Source: a virus. Taken from it: DNA of 35,987 nucleotides. The DNA lies in the IMG/VR virus record IMGVR_UViG_3300043436_000801, positions 1 through 35,987 of that record; one strand, given 5' to 3'. The notes below the pieces were generated by a model. The model saw only the letters and a list, made by a program, of their open reading frames with translations. It was not told the origin of the DNA and made no database searches. Below, in pieces: positions 7,186 through 14,626 of the stretch; position 1 is the first letter of the stretch, and the number at the start of each line of letters is the position of its first letter. The position numbers and the translations under genes are program-made.

Positions 7186-7212
7186 AAAAAGGAGGGTAAA
7201 ACCTCCTTTTTT
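7186..7212 (+). terminator. Rho-independent terminator
   Basis: AAAAAGGAGG (7186-7195) pairs with CCTCCTTTTT (7202-7211) across a six-base loop, giving a 10-bp stem running into a T tract. The A/T symmetry means it could also work on the opposite strand. Confidence 0.85.
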
Positions 7213-7226
7213 GTTTATATTATAGT

Positions 7227-7622
7227 ATGGCTTCTGTCATACTAACGATATTATTTATTATCTTAGGTTCTTACTTTAAAGGTAGAATGGACAAGGTTAT
7301 GTTCAGAGACAATAACTCTGGATGGAAACAGAAATGGGAATTAAGTAACACTGGCAAATTAATCAGATATAATGGAAAAGATTGGTACTACTTTGGATTT
7401 TATCCTAGCTTTAAAGAGAGTTTTCCTTACAGTAGTACTCTTCTTGTTTGTTTTACTGATAATTGGCATAAGTATCAGTTTCTATTTCTTCGGTGTATTT
7501 ACCTGGCTATTTGTATTCAAATGGTTGGGTTGGTTACAGCTATCTTGTTAGCTTTTACAGTGTTTCCTTTACTCTATGGTATAGGATTCTACTTCGGTTT
7601 TGAGAGATACAGAAAAATCTAG
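7227..7622 (+). CDS. Membrane protein with two or three transmembrane segments (131 aa)
   Basis: No family recognised. There is a hydrophobic N-terminal segment (residues 3-17), a soluble Trp/Tyr-rich middle, and hydrophobic stretches around 86-100 and 101-125. It ends in a TAG that is in the same frame as the next gene, whose ATG follows after one codon. Ordinary termination is assumed, but amber readthrough would join the two. Confidence 0.55.
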   Translation: MASVILTILFIILGSYFKGRMDKVMFRDNNSGWKQKWELSNTGKLIRYNGKDWYYFGFYPSFKESFPYSSTLLVCFTDNWHKYQFLFLRCIYLAICIQMVGLVTAILLAFTVFPLLYGIGFYFGFERYRKI

Positions 7623-7625
7623 TTT

Positions 7626-8003
7626 ATGAAACAACTGCCTATTAGCATTCTCTTTGAAATGAGAGACGGGGAACTTGTCCCCAAATCGGAGCTAGGTAAA
7701 CATTCGCTAGCTAATTATTTAAAAAATGTAGAGGAAGGTGCACTTATACAAGTCACCTACGAAGAGCAAAGTACAGATGGTACTTATGCACAGATAAGTA
7801 AACTTCAAGCTTGTACCCGGGAGCTATCAAAGCACCTAGGTTATACTCATGAAGAGGTTAAAGACATAGTAAAGCACAAGGCTAACTTATATACTCCTGA
7901 AGGAGAACTTAAGTCGTTTGCTCAGTGCTCGAAGGAGGAGTTGAGTTTGGCGATTCAGTCTGCTCTTGATCTTGGGGAGCAGGTGGATTTTCCTCTTCTA
8001 TAA
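7626..8003 (+). CDS. Conserved phage protein resembling NinB-type recombination protein
   Basis: The C-terminal two-thirds has the pattern of NinB-like phage proteins: a helix with ISKLQACTRELSKHLGYTHEEVKDIVK, then a short loop and KSFAQCSKEELSLAIQSALDLGE. Those proteins bind single-stranded DNA and help recombination. At 125 residues it is close to lambda NinB in size. The assignment is by pattern only. Its last 95 bases are also read on the opposite strand by the gene ending at 7909. Confidence 0.5.
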   Translation: MKQLPISILFEMRDGELVPKSELGKHSLANYLKNVEEGALIQVTYEEQSTDGTYAQISKLQACTRELSKHLGYTHEEVKDIVKHKANLYTPEGELKSFAQCSKEELSLAIQSALDLGEQVDFPLL

Positions 8004-8334
8004 CTGCTTCTTTTTCAATATCATACTTGACAATTTTTGTCAACTTTTGATCACGAGCTTCGTTTTCAAGACCTACAACTAAACCCATAAGTGTTTCAAA
8101 GTGAAACTCATCTTCGGTTTTATCTTGACAGTTTGGATCCATTGCTCTACTAGTAAAAGTTTTAGCATCTACGTCTCCAGGAATTTTATAATAATTAGTC
8201 ATAAAATGATTGAGGCGTGCATAGAACAAACCACTGATTTCGACTTTAATCATAGCTTCTTTAGGTATGATTTCTATCTCGTGAACAGTTTGTTTTTCTT
8301 TGTTTTCTACGTTGTTTGATACTTCTTCAGACAT
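7909..8334 (-). CDS. Antisense-oriented hypothetical protein (141 aa)
   Basis: A lone minus-strand gene between plus-strand genes. Residues about 20-105 look like a folded domain (VHEIEIIPKEAMIKVEISGLFYARLNHF and onward, shown here in part). The last 30 residues are a disordered Pro/Gln/Ser/Thr tail, and this is exactly the stretch that overlaps the NinB-like gene by 95 bases on the other strand. A good Bacteroides-type promoter lies just upstream, inside the start of ung, which supports it as a real gene. Function unknown. Confidence 0.65.
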   Translation of the reverse strand: MSEEVSNNVENKEKQTVHEIEIIPKEAMIKVEISGLFYARLNHFMTNYYKIPGDVDAKTFTSRAMDPNCQDKTEDEFHFETLMGLVVGLENEARDQKLTKIVKYDIEKEAVIEEENPPAPQDQEQTESPNSTPPSSTEQTT

Positions 8335-8352
8335 AACTAAAAATTATTTAAA

Positions 8353-8384
8353 CAAAAATATGATAAGCTCAGTAAACTTACAAG
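8353..8384 (-). promoter_or_regulatory. Bacteroides-type promoter for the minus-strand gene
   Basis: On the minus strand CTTG (8384-8381) and TATTTTTG (8360-8353) are spaced by 20 bp. The -7 box matches TAnnTTTG exactly and the -33 box is one base off TTTG. It overlaps the first codons of ung, so transcription in the two directions could interfere. Confidence 0.6.
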
Positions 8385-9073
8385 ATGTAAAAGATAAACT
8401 TTATCTAGACTTAAAAGATACAGGTTGGGACGATAAGCTTAAAAGCTTTTTACAGGGTACAGAAATGGATAAAATTCTTGAGATTCTTCTAAAAGAAGCT
8501 CTAGATGGTAAGAGATTTACTCCACCAGTAAAATATATTTTCCGAGCCCTAAAATCATGTCATTTTAATAAGACTCGTGTTGTTATTATAGGACAGGATC
8601 CTTACCCACAAATGGATGTTGCGGATGGTTTAGCTTTCTCTTGTAGTAGACAAGATAGAACTGAAGTATCTCTACAGTTTATAAAGCAGTGTATTCAAGA
8701 TACTGTTCCTAAAGAAGATCAAGATCCTAATCAGTCAAATGACTTGTCTAGGTGGGCAGATCAAGGTGTGCTACTTCTCAACACAGCGTTTACAACTTCT
8801 ATAGGTAAACCTGGTACTCACCAGATACTATGGAGAAATATGGTAGTCAATATCTTAGATGCTCTAGTGTGGAATAGTGACCCAATCGTTTATGTTTTTT
8901 TGGGTAAAAAAGCACAAGAATTTTCTGATTTGATACCCGATGTGAACTACAAAATTATAACTTCGCACCCCGCTAGCGCATCGTATACCGGTACTCAGTG
9001 GGATTGTGCAGACATGTTTAATAAGATCAATTCTTATTTACAAAAACAATCTAAATCTAAAATCATATGGTAA
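8360..9073 (+). CDS. ung: Uracil-DNA glycosylase, family 1
   Basis: Removes uracil from DNA. The water-activating motif GQDPYP (residues 78-83, catalytic Asp80), the DGLAFS strand (89-94), the LLLNTAFTT uracil-binding strand (138-146) and the DNA-intercalation motif HPASAS (203-208) are all visible. Cellular enzymes have GQDPYH and HPSPLS, so both signature motifs are altered in the way seen in some viral members. I chose the ATG at 8360 because the ATG at 8300 would run into the divergent gene; this gives 237 residues, near the family norm. With the NTP-pyrophosphatase-like genes downstream, it suggests the phage keeps uracil out of its DNA. Confidence 0.92.
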   Translation: MISSVNLQDVKDKLYLDLKDTGWDDKLKSFLQGTEMDKILEILLKEALDGKRFTPPVKYIFRALKSCHFNKTRVVIIGQDPYPQMDVADGLAFSCSRQDRTEVSLQFIKQCIQDTVPKEDQDPNQSNDLSRWADQGVLLLNTAFTTSIGKPGTHQILWRNMVVNILDALVWNSDPIVYVFLGKKAQEFSDLIPDVNYKIITSHPASASYTGTQWDCADMFNKINSYLQKQSKSKIIW

Positions 9074-9411
9074 GAGTAGAATCCTCATTTACCTTAGAAC
9101 AGCTCATGCAGTTTTCTAAGGATAATTACGAAGCATTTGGTACAAAGAGTCGTTTGCGAAAGCATGCATACTACCGACAGATAGCAGCTTATATTGCTCT
9201 AGAAGGTGGTTATAAGATAGGAGAGATAGCAAAAGCATTATCAGTATCCCATCCCACTATAATCTGGTCTAGAGAACAGGCTACAGGTCATCTTACAAGT
9301 AGAGATGAGACGTTTTATCCGTACTATGTAGAGTTTGTAAACAAGTTTAACAATCACCTGAACAATGAACTTCCTGCCGCAGTTAATGAAGGACAGCGAG
9401 TTGACGCCTAA
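9067..9411 (+). CDS. DnaA domain IV-like helix-turn-helix protein
   Basis: Residues about 30-80 resemble the DNA-binding domain IV of DnaA: a basic helix (SRLRKHAYYRQIAAYIALE), then GGYKIGEIAKALSVSHPTI, matching the DnaA pattern 'R-R-IA-YL-...-EIG-FG-RDHTTV'. There is no ATPase domain, so this is a stand-alone DNA-binding unit of 114 residues. It overlaps ung by seven bases and lies just upstream of the helicase genes. Origin recognition or regulation of the replication operon is a reasonable inference. Confidence 0.55.
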   Translation: MVRVESSFTLEQLMQFSKDNYEAFGTKSRLRKHAYYRQIAAYIALEGGYKIGEIAKALSVSHPTIIWSREQATGHLTSRDETFYPYYVEFVNKFNNHLNNELPAAVNEGQRVDA

Positions 9412-9937
9412 TCAACTGTACCTTCTTTATTGTCTTTTTGTAGATGAGAAACCGTTGTACATAAATATGTACACTGAATTGCGTGGTCTACAAGTTGCTG
9501 GTTATGTTTCTACAGACGGTAGAATAACCAACAAGGGGGTAGAGGTTGCGGAAAAGATACCTGTCGCTAAAAAGACAGCTAAGAAACCTTCTTTGGTTAT
9601 TACCGAAGACTGTATAACCCAATATCTTGATTTATTTCCTAAGGGTAAACTACCTAGTGGTAAACTAGCTAGATCTGACAGAAAGAATATTAAGACTAAC
9701 CTCGATTGGTTCTTCAAGACCTACGAGTATAGTTGGGATGTGGTTATACGCGCTACAGCATTGTATGTAGATGAGTATGAGAAAAAGAACTACTTGTACA
9801 TGAAGACTTCTCAGTATTTCATTAGCAAGATGAATCCGGATAGAACTCGTGACTCAGAACTTGCTAATTATTGCTCATCAGTTGTCAACAACGACTATGA
9901 GTCTGATGATAATTTCTTCTCGGAAAAAGTGGTTTAA
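9365..9937 (+). CDS. Replication-associated protein, probable winged-helix and helicase-loader-like
   Basis: Residues 1-65 look like a winged helix (ELTPNQLYLLYCLFVDEKPL...GYVSTDGRITNKG). Residues 90-165 form a helical domain with the pattern of phage proteins placed next to DnaB helicases (VVIRATALYVDEYEKKNYLY, then TSQYFISK). It probably loads or anchors the helicase; this is inferred from position and pattern. The ATG at 9365 overlaps the upstream gene by 47 bases; the ATG at 9386 is an alternative. Confidence 0.55.
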   Translation: MNFLPQLMKDSELTPNQLYLLYCLFVDEKPLYINMYTELRGLQVAGYVSTDGRITNKGVEVAEKIPVAKKTAKKPSLVITEDCITQYLDLFPKGKLPSGKLARSDRKNIKTNLDWFFKTYEYSWDVVIRATALYVDEYEKKNYLYMKTSQYFISKMNPDRTRDSELANYCSSVVNNDYESDDNFFSEKVV

Positions 9938-9953
9938 TTTAGTAAATTGCACA

Positions 9954-9973
9954 GACACAAAAGTCTTTGTGTC
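9954..9973 (+). repeat. Perfect inverted repeat upstream of the helicase gene
   Basis: GACACAAA and TTTGTGTC form an 8-bp stem around AGTC, ending 15 bases before the helicase ATG at 9989. It could be an operator or an mRNA hairpin that controls helicase translation. No T tract follows. Confidence 0.5.
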
Positions 9974-9988
9974 GTTATCACAATAAAC

Positions 9989-10975
9989 ATGGAAACACAG
10001 GTACTCTGGAAAAGTCAGAAAGAATCTTTCGTCCAATCACTCGAATACATGAGAGGTAGAATGGATGGAAAGATTAAAAGTATTAAAACCCCGTGGTCCA
10101 AGTTTAATGATGCAACTACAGATGGTATAGAATGGAACTCACTTACAGTTATAGGTGGTCGTCCAGGTGCAGGTAAAACTCTAATTAAAGATCAGATAGT
10201 TAGAGAAGCATTTTTACAGAATCCTGACGAAGACTTTAGGGTACTAGAGTTTCAGTTTGAGATGCTTGGTAGAACAAGCGCTATCAGAGAGTACTCGAGT
10301 GTTTTAGGTAAGTCCTATAAATACTTGTGTAGTGCAGACGGTAAGCTTTCAGAAGAAGATCTTACCAAATGTTATGAGTACGCCAAGAAGAGAGTTGTCT
10401 TTCCTATTGACATTGTGGAAGACCCTTTGACGGTAAATGAGTTTAAGGAACAAATTAGTATGTACATGAGAAACAATCTCGTTCAAACAGACGATGATAT
10501 GTACTACAGAAAAACTATTGTAACCTTAGATCACTCGTTGCTGCTTAAAAAGGCACCCTTTGAGAAAGATAAGTACGACACTCTGTACAATCTTGGTGAA
10601 GCGGTTACAGAACTTAAGAGGAAATATCCCATAGCGTTTATTATCCTCAGTCAATTGAATCGTAACATAGACAATCCTGAACGTAGTGAGGATGGTAAGT
10701 ACGGTAATTACATTCTAGAGTCTGACATCTTTGGTTCAGATGCGTTGCTACAACACGCTGACACATTGATAGGACTCAACAGACCAGGGAAACAGAAGAT
10801 TAGATTCTATGGTCCGGATAGATATGTAATAGAAAATGACAGAGTTCTAGTTATGCACTTTCTTAAGTGTAGAAACGGTGATAACCGTATGAGTTTTTTC
10901 AGAGCAGAGTTTGAAAAGATGCGGGTAGCAGAAATGGAAACTCCCGCACAGCAAGAAAGAAGAATTAATAAGTAA
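9989..10975 (+). CDS. DnaB-type replicative DNA helicase
   Basis: RecA-fold hexameric helicase that unwinds DNA at the fork. Walker A is GGRPGAGKT (residues 56-64), followed by LEFQFEM with the catalytic Glu region near 87-92, Walker B VTLDHS (178-183), the QLNR motif near residue 222, and a C-terminal FLKCRNG segment typical of DnaB H4/Arg-finger regions. At 328 residues it lacks the DnaB N-terminal domain, as in other short phage forms. The ATG at 9989 was chosen over 9947 because the earlier start would run through the inverted repeat and add an atypical Cys/His tail. Confidence 0.85.
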   Translation: METQVLWKSQKESFVQSLEYMRGRMDGKIKSIKTPWSKFNDATTDGIEWNSLTVIGGRPGAGKTLIKDQIVREAFLQNPDEDFRVLEFQFEMLGRTSAIREYSSVLGKSYKYLCSADGKLSEEDLTKCYEYAKKRVVFPIDIVEDPLTVNEFKEQISMYMRNNLVQTDDDMYYRKTIVTLDHSLLLKKAPFEKDKYDTLYNLGEAVTELKRKYPIAFIILSQLNRNIDNPERSEDGKYGNYILESDIFGSDALLQHADTLIGLNRPGKQKIRFYGPDRYVIENDRVLVMHFLKCRNGDNRMSFFRAEFEKMRVAEMETPAQQERRINK

Positions 10976-10980
10976 AAATT

Positions 10981-11496
10981 ATGATTAAAACCCAAGAGAA
11001 AACAACAAAAGACAGAGTATTGGAGCTAAGAGAAAAACATCAAGAAGTATTTGAAGAAATAGGTAAACCTCATGCTTATTTCTACCCTAAAATTGCATAC
11101 CGTCCCGTAGATAAAGACGAGTTGTATGTAAGTTTTTTTCCTAGCGAATTAAACAAAGGTGACGATATCTACACAGAGTTTATTAGTAGAGACTATACCC
11201 CAGAGGATAGCAACAGAACCCTATGGGTACTGCGGTACAATCCACACTGGAAAGAAGAGTACGAACCTACCCAGGTTAATGACTTATCTACTGCTAGATA
11301 TCTAGTACCTGTAAGTGAGCTAAGTAAAGTAAATCTTCCTAAGAAGGAACAAGAGGCAGATCCTTTTAAGTCACTAGCTGATTTTGTAGATGATTGTCCT
11401 TTTAGTCAAATGACAGTTAGAGACTTTGCTACTATTATGACCGGTAAACCTGTAAGTTACAAAACGTGGTTAAATAAACTAATTACAGAAAAATGA
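10981..11496 (+). CDS. Hypothetical replication-operon protein (171 aa)
   Basis: No family recognised. A charged N-terminal helix is followed by a beta-rich middle (YVSFFPSELNKGDDIYTEFI, then TLWVLRYNPHW) and a helical C-terminus with MTVRDFATIMTGKPVS. It lies between the helicase and the Sak4-like ATPase, five bases after the former and overlapping the latter by four (ATGA), so it is probably part of the replication machinery. Confidence 0.6.
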   Translation: MIKTQEKTTKDRVLELREKHQEVFEEIGKPHAYFYPKIAYRPVDKDELYVSFFPSELNKGDDIYTEFISRDYTPEDSNRTLWVLRYNPHWKEEYEPTQVNDLSTARYLVPVSELSKVNLPKKEQEADPFKSLADFVDDCPFSQMTVRDFATIMTGKPVSYKTWLNKLITEK

Positions 11497-12239
11497 GCGA
11501 AATAGTTCTGCCTACTAAAAAAGTTGCTGCTGAAAGCAAAAGTCCTAAGAACCTTATCATCTTTAGTAAACCTAAAGTCGGTAAGACCACTTTGTTGTCT
11601 CAACTAGAGAACTGCCTTATTCTAGATTTAGAAGACGGTACTGACTATGTTGATGCAATGAAGATTAAAGCAAAGTCTATTGATGATATCCGTGCTATTG
11701 GTAAAGCTATCAAAGAAGCGGGTAATCCTTATCAGTACATTGCCGTAGACACAATCACTGCACTAGAAGAGTTGTGTATACCATACGCAGAAGATTTGTA
11801 TTCTAAATCTTCTATGGGTAAAAACTGGTTCACAGAAGGTAAACCTAAGTATGGTACTATCCTCAACATGCCTAATGGTGCAGGTTATCCCTGGTTAAGG
11901 GAAGCTTTTACGAAAGTCGTAGATTACATTAAAGCGTGGGCACCAAGAGTTATTCTTGTAGGTCACGTTAAAGATGTGGTACTTGACAAAAATGGTTCAG
12001 AGTTCAACTCTCTGGATTTAGATTTAACAGGTAAATTAAAAAGAATTACTAGTTCTCAGTCTGATGCTATTGGATATTTGTATCGTAAAGGAAACAAAAA
12101 TGTCCTTAGTTTTAAGACCACGGACGAAGTATGCTGTGGTGCAAGACCCGAACATTTAAGAAATCAAGAAATTGTGTTGTCAGAAATAGCTGAGGACAAC
12201 GCAGTAAAAGTCAATTGGAATAACATTTATATAGATTAA
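11493..12239 (+). CDS. Sak4-like RecA-fold ATPase (phage nucleotide-binding protein)
   Basis: Short RecA-like ATPase of the type annotated as phage nucleotide-binding protein or Sak4, which works with SSB in single-strand annealing. Walker A is SKPKVGKTT (residues 25-33), ILDLEDGTDY (43-52) gives the acidic strand 2, Walker B is YIAVDTIT (82-89), and VILVGHVKD is the sensor strand. Length (248) is normal for the family. Its ATGA overlap with the upstream gene and the SSB-like gene four bases downstream fit the usual Sak4-SSB pairing. Confidence 0.8.
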   Translation: MSEIVLPTKKVAAESKSPKNLIIFSKPKVGKTTLLSQLENCLILDLEDGTDYVDAMKIKAKSIDDIRAIGKAIKEAGNPYQYIAVDTITALEELCIPYAEDLYSKSSMGKNWFTEGKPKYGTILNMPNGAGYPWLREAFTKVVDYIKAWAPRVILVGHVKDVVLDKNGSEFNSLDLDLTGKLKRITSSQSDAIGYLYRKGNKNVLSFKTTDEVCCGARPEHLRNQEIVLSEIAEDNAVKVNWNNIYID

Positions 12240-12243
12240 AATT

Positions 12244-12945
12244 ATGATTAGCACAAAAGTTTCATCATCATCATCCGGTATTAACAAGATTATCCAACCC
12301 GGTAATGTAAAGTCTAAAATTAACGCTGTAACACTAGAGACAGTTCCTTACAAAGAAGGTGCATACCATGTATGTCTTCACCTGGAAACAGAACCTATTA
12401 CTGACGAAAGCTTTGAAGGTTTGCTTGTAGATAAAGACGATCCAAATGGAAGAAGATATGAAGGTCAAGTAGCTCGTATTAAAACAAGCGAGTGGGCGTA
12501 TTCAGATGGTACAACTAAGAGCGGTATAAAAGTTAGTCGTGATACCGAGATTGTACGGGTTATCGAGAACATTTGTAAACAAACAGGTAGCTCTAAGTGG
12601 CTAGAAGATCACGACAATGTGTTTAATACTATCGAAGAGTTTGTTATTGCTTTCAACAACGACAAACCTTTTAAAGATAAATACATGAACTTCTGTATTG
12701 GTGCAAGAGAGTATGTAAATAAAGCTGGTTACAACAGTTATGACATGCATCTCATTCGTCCAGAAAGAGGACAGTTGTCTTTCCAAAGTGTTGATGCTGA
12801 ATCTGTTAAGGTTCCAACATTTGACGGAGACAAGCACATTAAAAAAGCTAAGTCTGAATCTGTAAGTTCTTTTAAGAGTAGTAGTGACTCTGACTTTGAT
12901 GTTCCTACTACTTCAAAAGTATCTGCTGATTTTAATTTAGATTAG
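12244..12945 (+). CDS. Probable single-stranded DNA-binding protein
   Basis: A Ser-rich N-terminus is followed by a beta-rich OB-like region (residues 25-120) with aromatic and basic residues, then a flexible Ser/Lys linker and a short acidic tip ending DFNLD. The acidic tail after a disordered linker is the usual SSB design for docking partner proteins. It directly follows the Sak4-like gene, the known place of SSBs in phage genomes. No SSB signature was matched directly, so the call is by architecture and position. A terminator follows. Confidence 0.6.
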   Translation: MISTKVSSSSSGINKIIQPGNVKSKINAVTLETVPYKEGAYHVCLHLETEPITDESFEGLLVDKDDPNGRRYEGQVARIKTSEWAYSDGTTKSGIKVSRDTEIVRVIENICKQTGSSKWLEDHDNVFNTIEEFVIAFNNDKPFKDKYMNFCIGAREYVNKAGYNSYDMHLIRPERGQLSFQSVDAESVKVPTFDGDKHIKKAKSESVSSFKSSSDSDFDVPTTSKVSADFNLD

Positions 12946-12960
12946 TTAAAGGGTTAACTA
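12943..12960 (+). repeat. Inverted repeat at the SSB-like stop codon
   Basis: TAGTTAA and TTAACTA form a perfect 7-bp stem around AGGG, beginning at the TAG stop itself and ending two bases before the terminator stem. The two hairpins in tandem could form a 3'-end stability element. Confidence 0.5.
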
Positions 12961-12962
12961 TT

Positions 12963-12988
12963 AAAGGGGGGAGTAACATCCCCCTTTT
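12963..12988 (+). terminator. Rho-independent terminator after the helicase-to-SSB operon
   Basis: AAAGGGGG (12963-12970) pairs with CCCCCTTT (12980-12987) around a nine-base loop, followed by T-rich sequence. It ends the transcript of the genes from the helicase to the SSB-like protein, just upstream of the primase. Confidence 0.8.
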
Positions 12989-13001
12989 ATATTTTTATGC
13001 T

Positions 13002-14000
13002 ATGATAAGTACTAAACATATTGTTACCAGCATTGCTGAGGTACCTTCATCATGGGTATTTGAAACTTATTGTAACCTAACCGAAAGATTATTAGGTCAA
13101 GATGTAAAGATAAAGTCTCTGTTTAATCCCAGGGACAGTGTACCTTCTATGGTTATTTTCTGTAGAGAGGATAGATACTTCTTTAAAGATTTTTCTACTG
13201 ACAAAGGCGGTGATTCTACTGCGTTTGTTTCTTTTTTCTTTAACCTACCAAAGGGACAAGCTATCAACAAAATACTAGAGGATTATAGAGAGTATCTTAA
13301 ATCTTCTGGCGGAAGAAGTCCTGTTGTAGTAAAACAGAAAGCTAGCTACAAACTAGAAAGTTATGACACTAGAGGATGGACTAGAGGTGATGCAGATTAC
13401 TGGACAGCATACAAGATTGATTCCGACATTCTGGAACAATATCATGTAAAACCATTGAGCTCATTTACTTTTAGTAGAAACGACGAGGGTGTCTATGATT
13501 TTTTTGTAACCCAGAAAGCATATGTTTATGGTTACTTCAGAGAGGATGGTAGTCTTTACAAGATTTACCAACCGTATAACAAGGACAAGAAGTTTATGAA
13601 ACTAGCTACCTATATCCAAGGTATGGATCAGCTAAAGTTTGATAAAGAACATCTTGTTATTACCAGTTCTCTTAAGGATGGTATGTGTCTTAAAAAACTA
13701 GGTTATCCTGTAGAGTTTATAGCACCGGACTCTGAGGGCTCGGTGATTAGAGAAGAAGTTATTACTTATCTAAAAAGTAAATACAAAGTAATTACATGTA
13801 TGTTTGACAATGACACTGCAGGCATAAAAGCTATGGAACGGTATCATGAATTATATGGATTACCTAGTATACTTTTGCCAATGGAAAAAGATCTTTCTGA
13901 CTCTGTAAAGAAACATGGTCAAAAAGCAGTAAAACAAGTACTAACTCCTTTACTTAATGCATATGAACAAAGAACAGAAAAAAGCGATGGAACGATTTGA
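13002..14000 (+). CDS. DnaG-type DNA primase with Toprim domain
   Basis: Makes RNA primers for replication. Residues 38-78 match the shape of the CHC2 zinc finger (SLFNPRDSVPSMVI, then DFSTDKGGDSTAFV) but the zinc-binding Cys and His are gone. The Toprim domain has LVITSSLKDG (218-227), where the catalytic Glu of the usual EG motif is replaced by a Ser-Leu-Lys form seen in some phage primases, then FDNDTAG (268-274) and KDLSD (296-300), which supply the metal-binding Asp residues. At 332 residues it is a short primase with no helicase part; helicase is encoded separately. It follows a terminator, so it needs its own promoter; none was clear. Confidence 0.8.
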   Translation: MISTKHIVTSIAEVPSSWVFETYCNLTERLLGQDVKIKSLFNPRDSVPSMVIFCREDRYFFKDFSTDKGGDSTAFVSFFFNLPKGQAINKILEDYREYLKSSGGRSPVVVKQKASYKLESYDTRGWTRGDADYWTAYKIDSDILEQYHVKPLSSFTFSRNDEGVYDFFVTQKAYVYGYFREDGSLYKIYQPYNKDKKFMKLATYIQGMDQLKFDKEHLVITSSLKDGMCLKKLGYPVEFIAPDSEGSVIREEVITYLKSKYKVITCMFDNDTAGIKAMERYHELYGLPSILLPMEKDLSDSVKKHGQKAVKQVLTPLLNAYEQRTEKSDGTI

Positions 14001-14109
14001 ATCATGGATGGACGGACTTCACTTACAGACGCTTACTGATGAGTTAAAAAATGACATCATTGAAGCGGTAAGAGATCTAATTGAAGAAATGCAAGAACTA
14101 AATGACTAA
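13963..14109 (+). CDS. Small overlapping protein (48 aa)
   Basis: A 48-codon frame from ATG to TAA that overlaps the primase end by 38 bases and the resolvase start by 8. It encodes a charged helical peptide (MNKEQKKAMERFESWMDGL...AVRDLIEEMQELND). It fills the otherwise empty 100-base gap between primase and resolvase, which supports it as a real gene in such a packed genome. Function unknown. Confidence 0.55.
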   Translation: MNKEQKKAMERFESWMDGLHLQTLTDELKNDIIEAVRDLIEEMQELND

Positions 14110-14626
14110 AGGTTATATAGGTATCGACATTGGAAAGAAAGGTGCTATAGTTTACCAGCATCCTGATGGGAAAATTGAAGCTTATGCTATTCCCATGATT
14201 AAAGATGAGGTTGACTATGCTTTTATGTATGACATTATACAGCACATGAATGCTAGACATTATGAGCTCTATGACTGTCATCCACATATAATTTTTGAGA
14301 AGCTTGGAGTTATCTTCGGTAGCTCTAAAACAACTGCATTCTCTATGGGTCACCAGTCTGGTGCTGTAGAAATGATGGCTATTGCTCTTCGTATTCCTTA
14401 CACAAAGATTCCTGCTAAACAATGGCAGAAAGAAATGTTTACAGGAGTAGAAGAGATTACTATTACCAGAAAGTCTACTAGAGATACTAAAGCAATGGCA
14501 TTGGTAGCTGCTAAAAGATTATTTCCAGGTCAGGATTTTACACTTACAGAGAGAGCTACCAAAGCACACGATGGTATGGTAGACGCTTTATTGATGTCGG
14601 AATATGGAAAAAGAAAAGGTCTCTGA
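14102..14626 (+). CDS. RuvC-like Holliday junction resolvase
   Basis: RNase H-fold nuclease. The catalytic acidic residues are visible: Asp9 in GYIGIDIGKKGA, Glu66 in HIIFEKLG, and Asp157/Asp161 in KAHDGMVDALLMSEYG. The central part (SMGHQSGAVEMMAIALRIPYT) matches the RuvC helix that follows the second motif. Length of 174 is typical. It cuts four-way DNA junctions during recombination or before packaging. It overlaps the small gene upstream by eight bases. Confidence 0.8.
   Translation: MTKGYIGIDIGKKGAIVYQHPDGKIEAYAIPMIKDEVDYAFMYDIIQHMNARHYELYDCHPHIIFEKLGVIFGSSKTTAFSMGHQSGAVEMMAIALRIPYTKIPAKQWQKEMFTGVEEITITRKSTRDTKAMALVAAKRLFPGQDFTLTERATKAHDGMVDALLMSEYGKRKGL

Noticed and set aside
8431-8451. 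AAGCTT-rich hairpin followed by T5 in ung
   Set aside because: Only four to six A/T-rich pairs with a tiny loop, too weak to call a terminator.
9649-9676. Short direct repeat GGTAAACTA in the 9365-9937 gene
   Set aside because: Encodes a simple GKL..GKL repeat in a lysine-rich linker; likely chance.
14057-14422. Minus-strand open frame of 121 codons
   Set aside because: It lies opposite the RuvC-like gene, which has clear catalytic motifs, and has no recognisable content.
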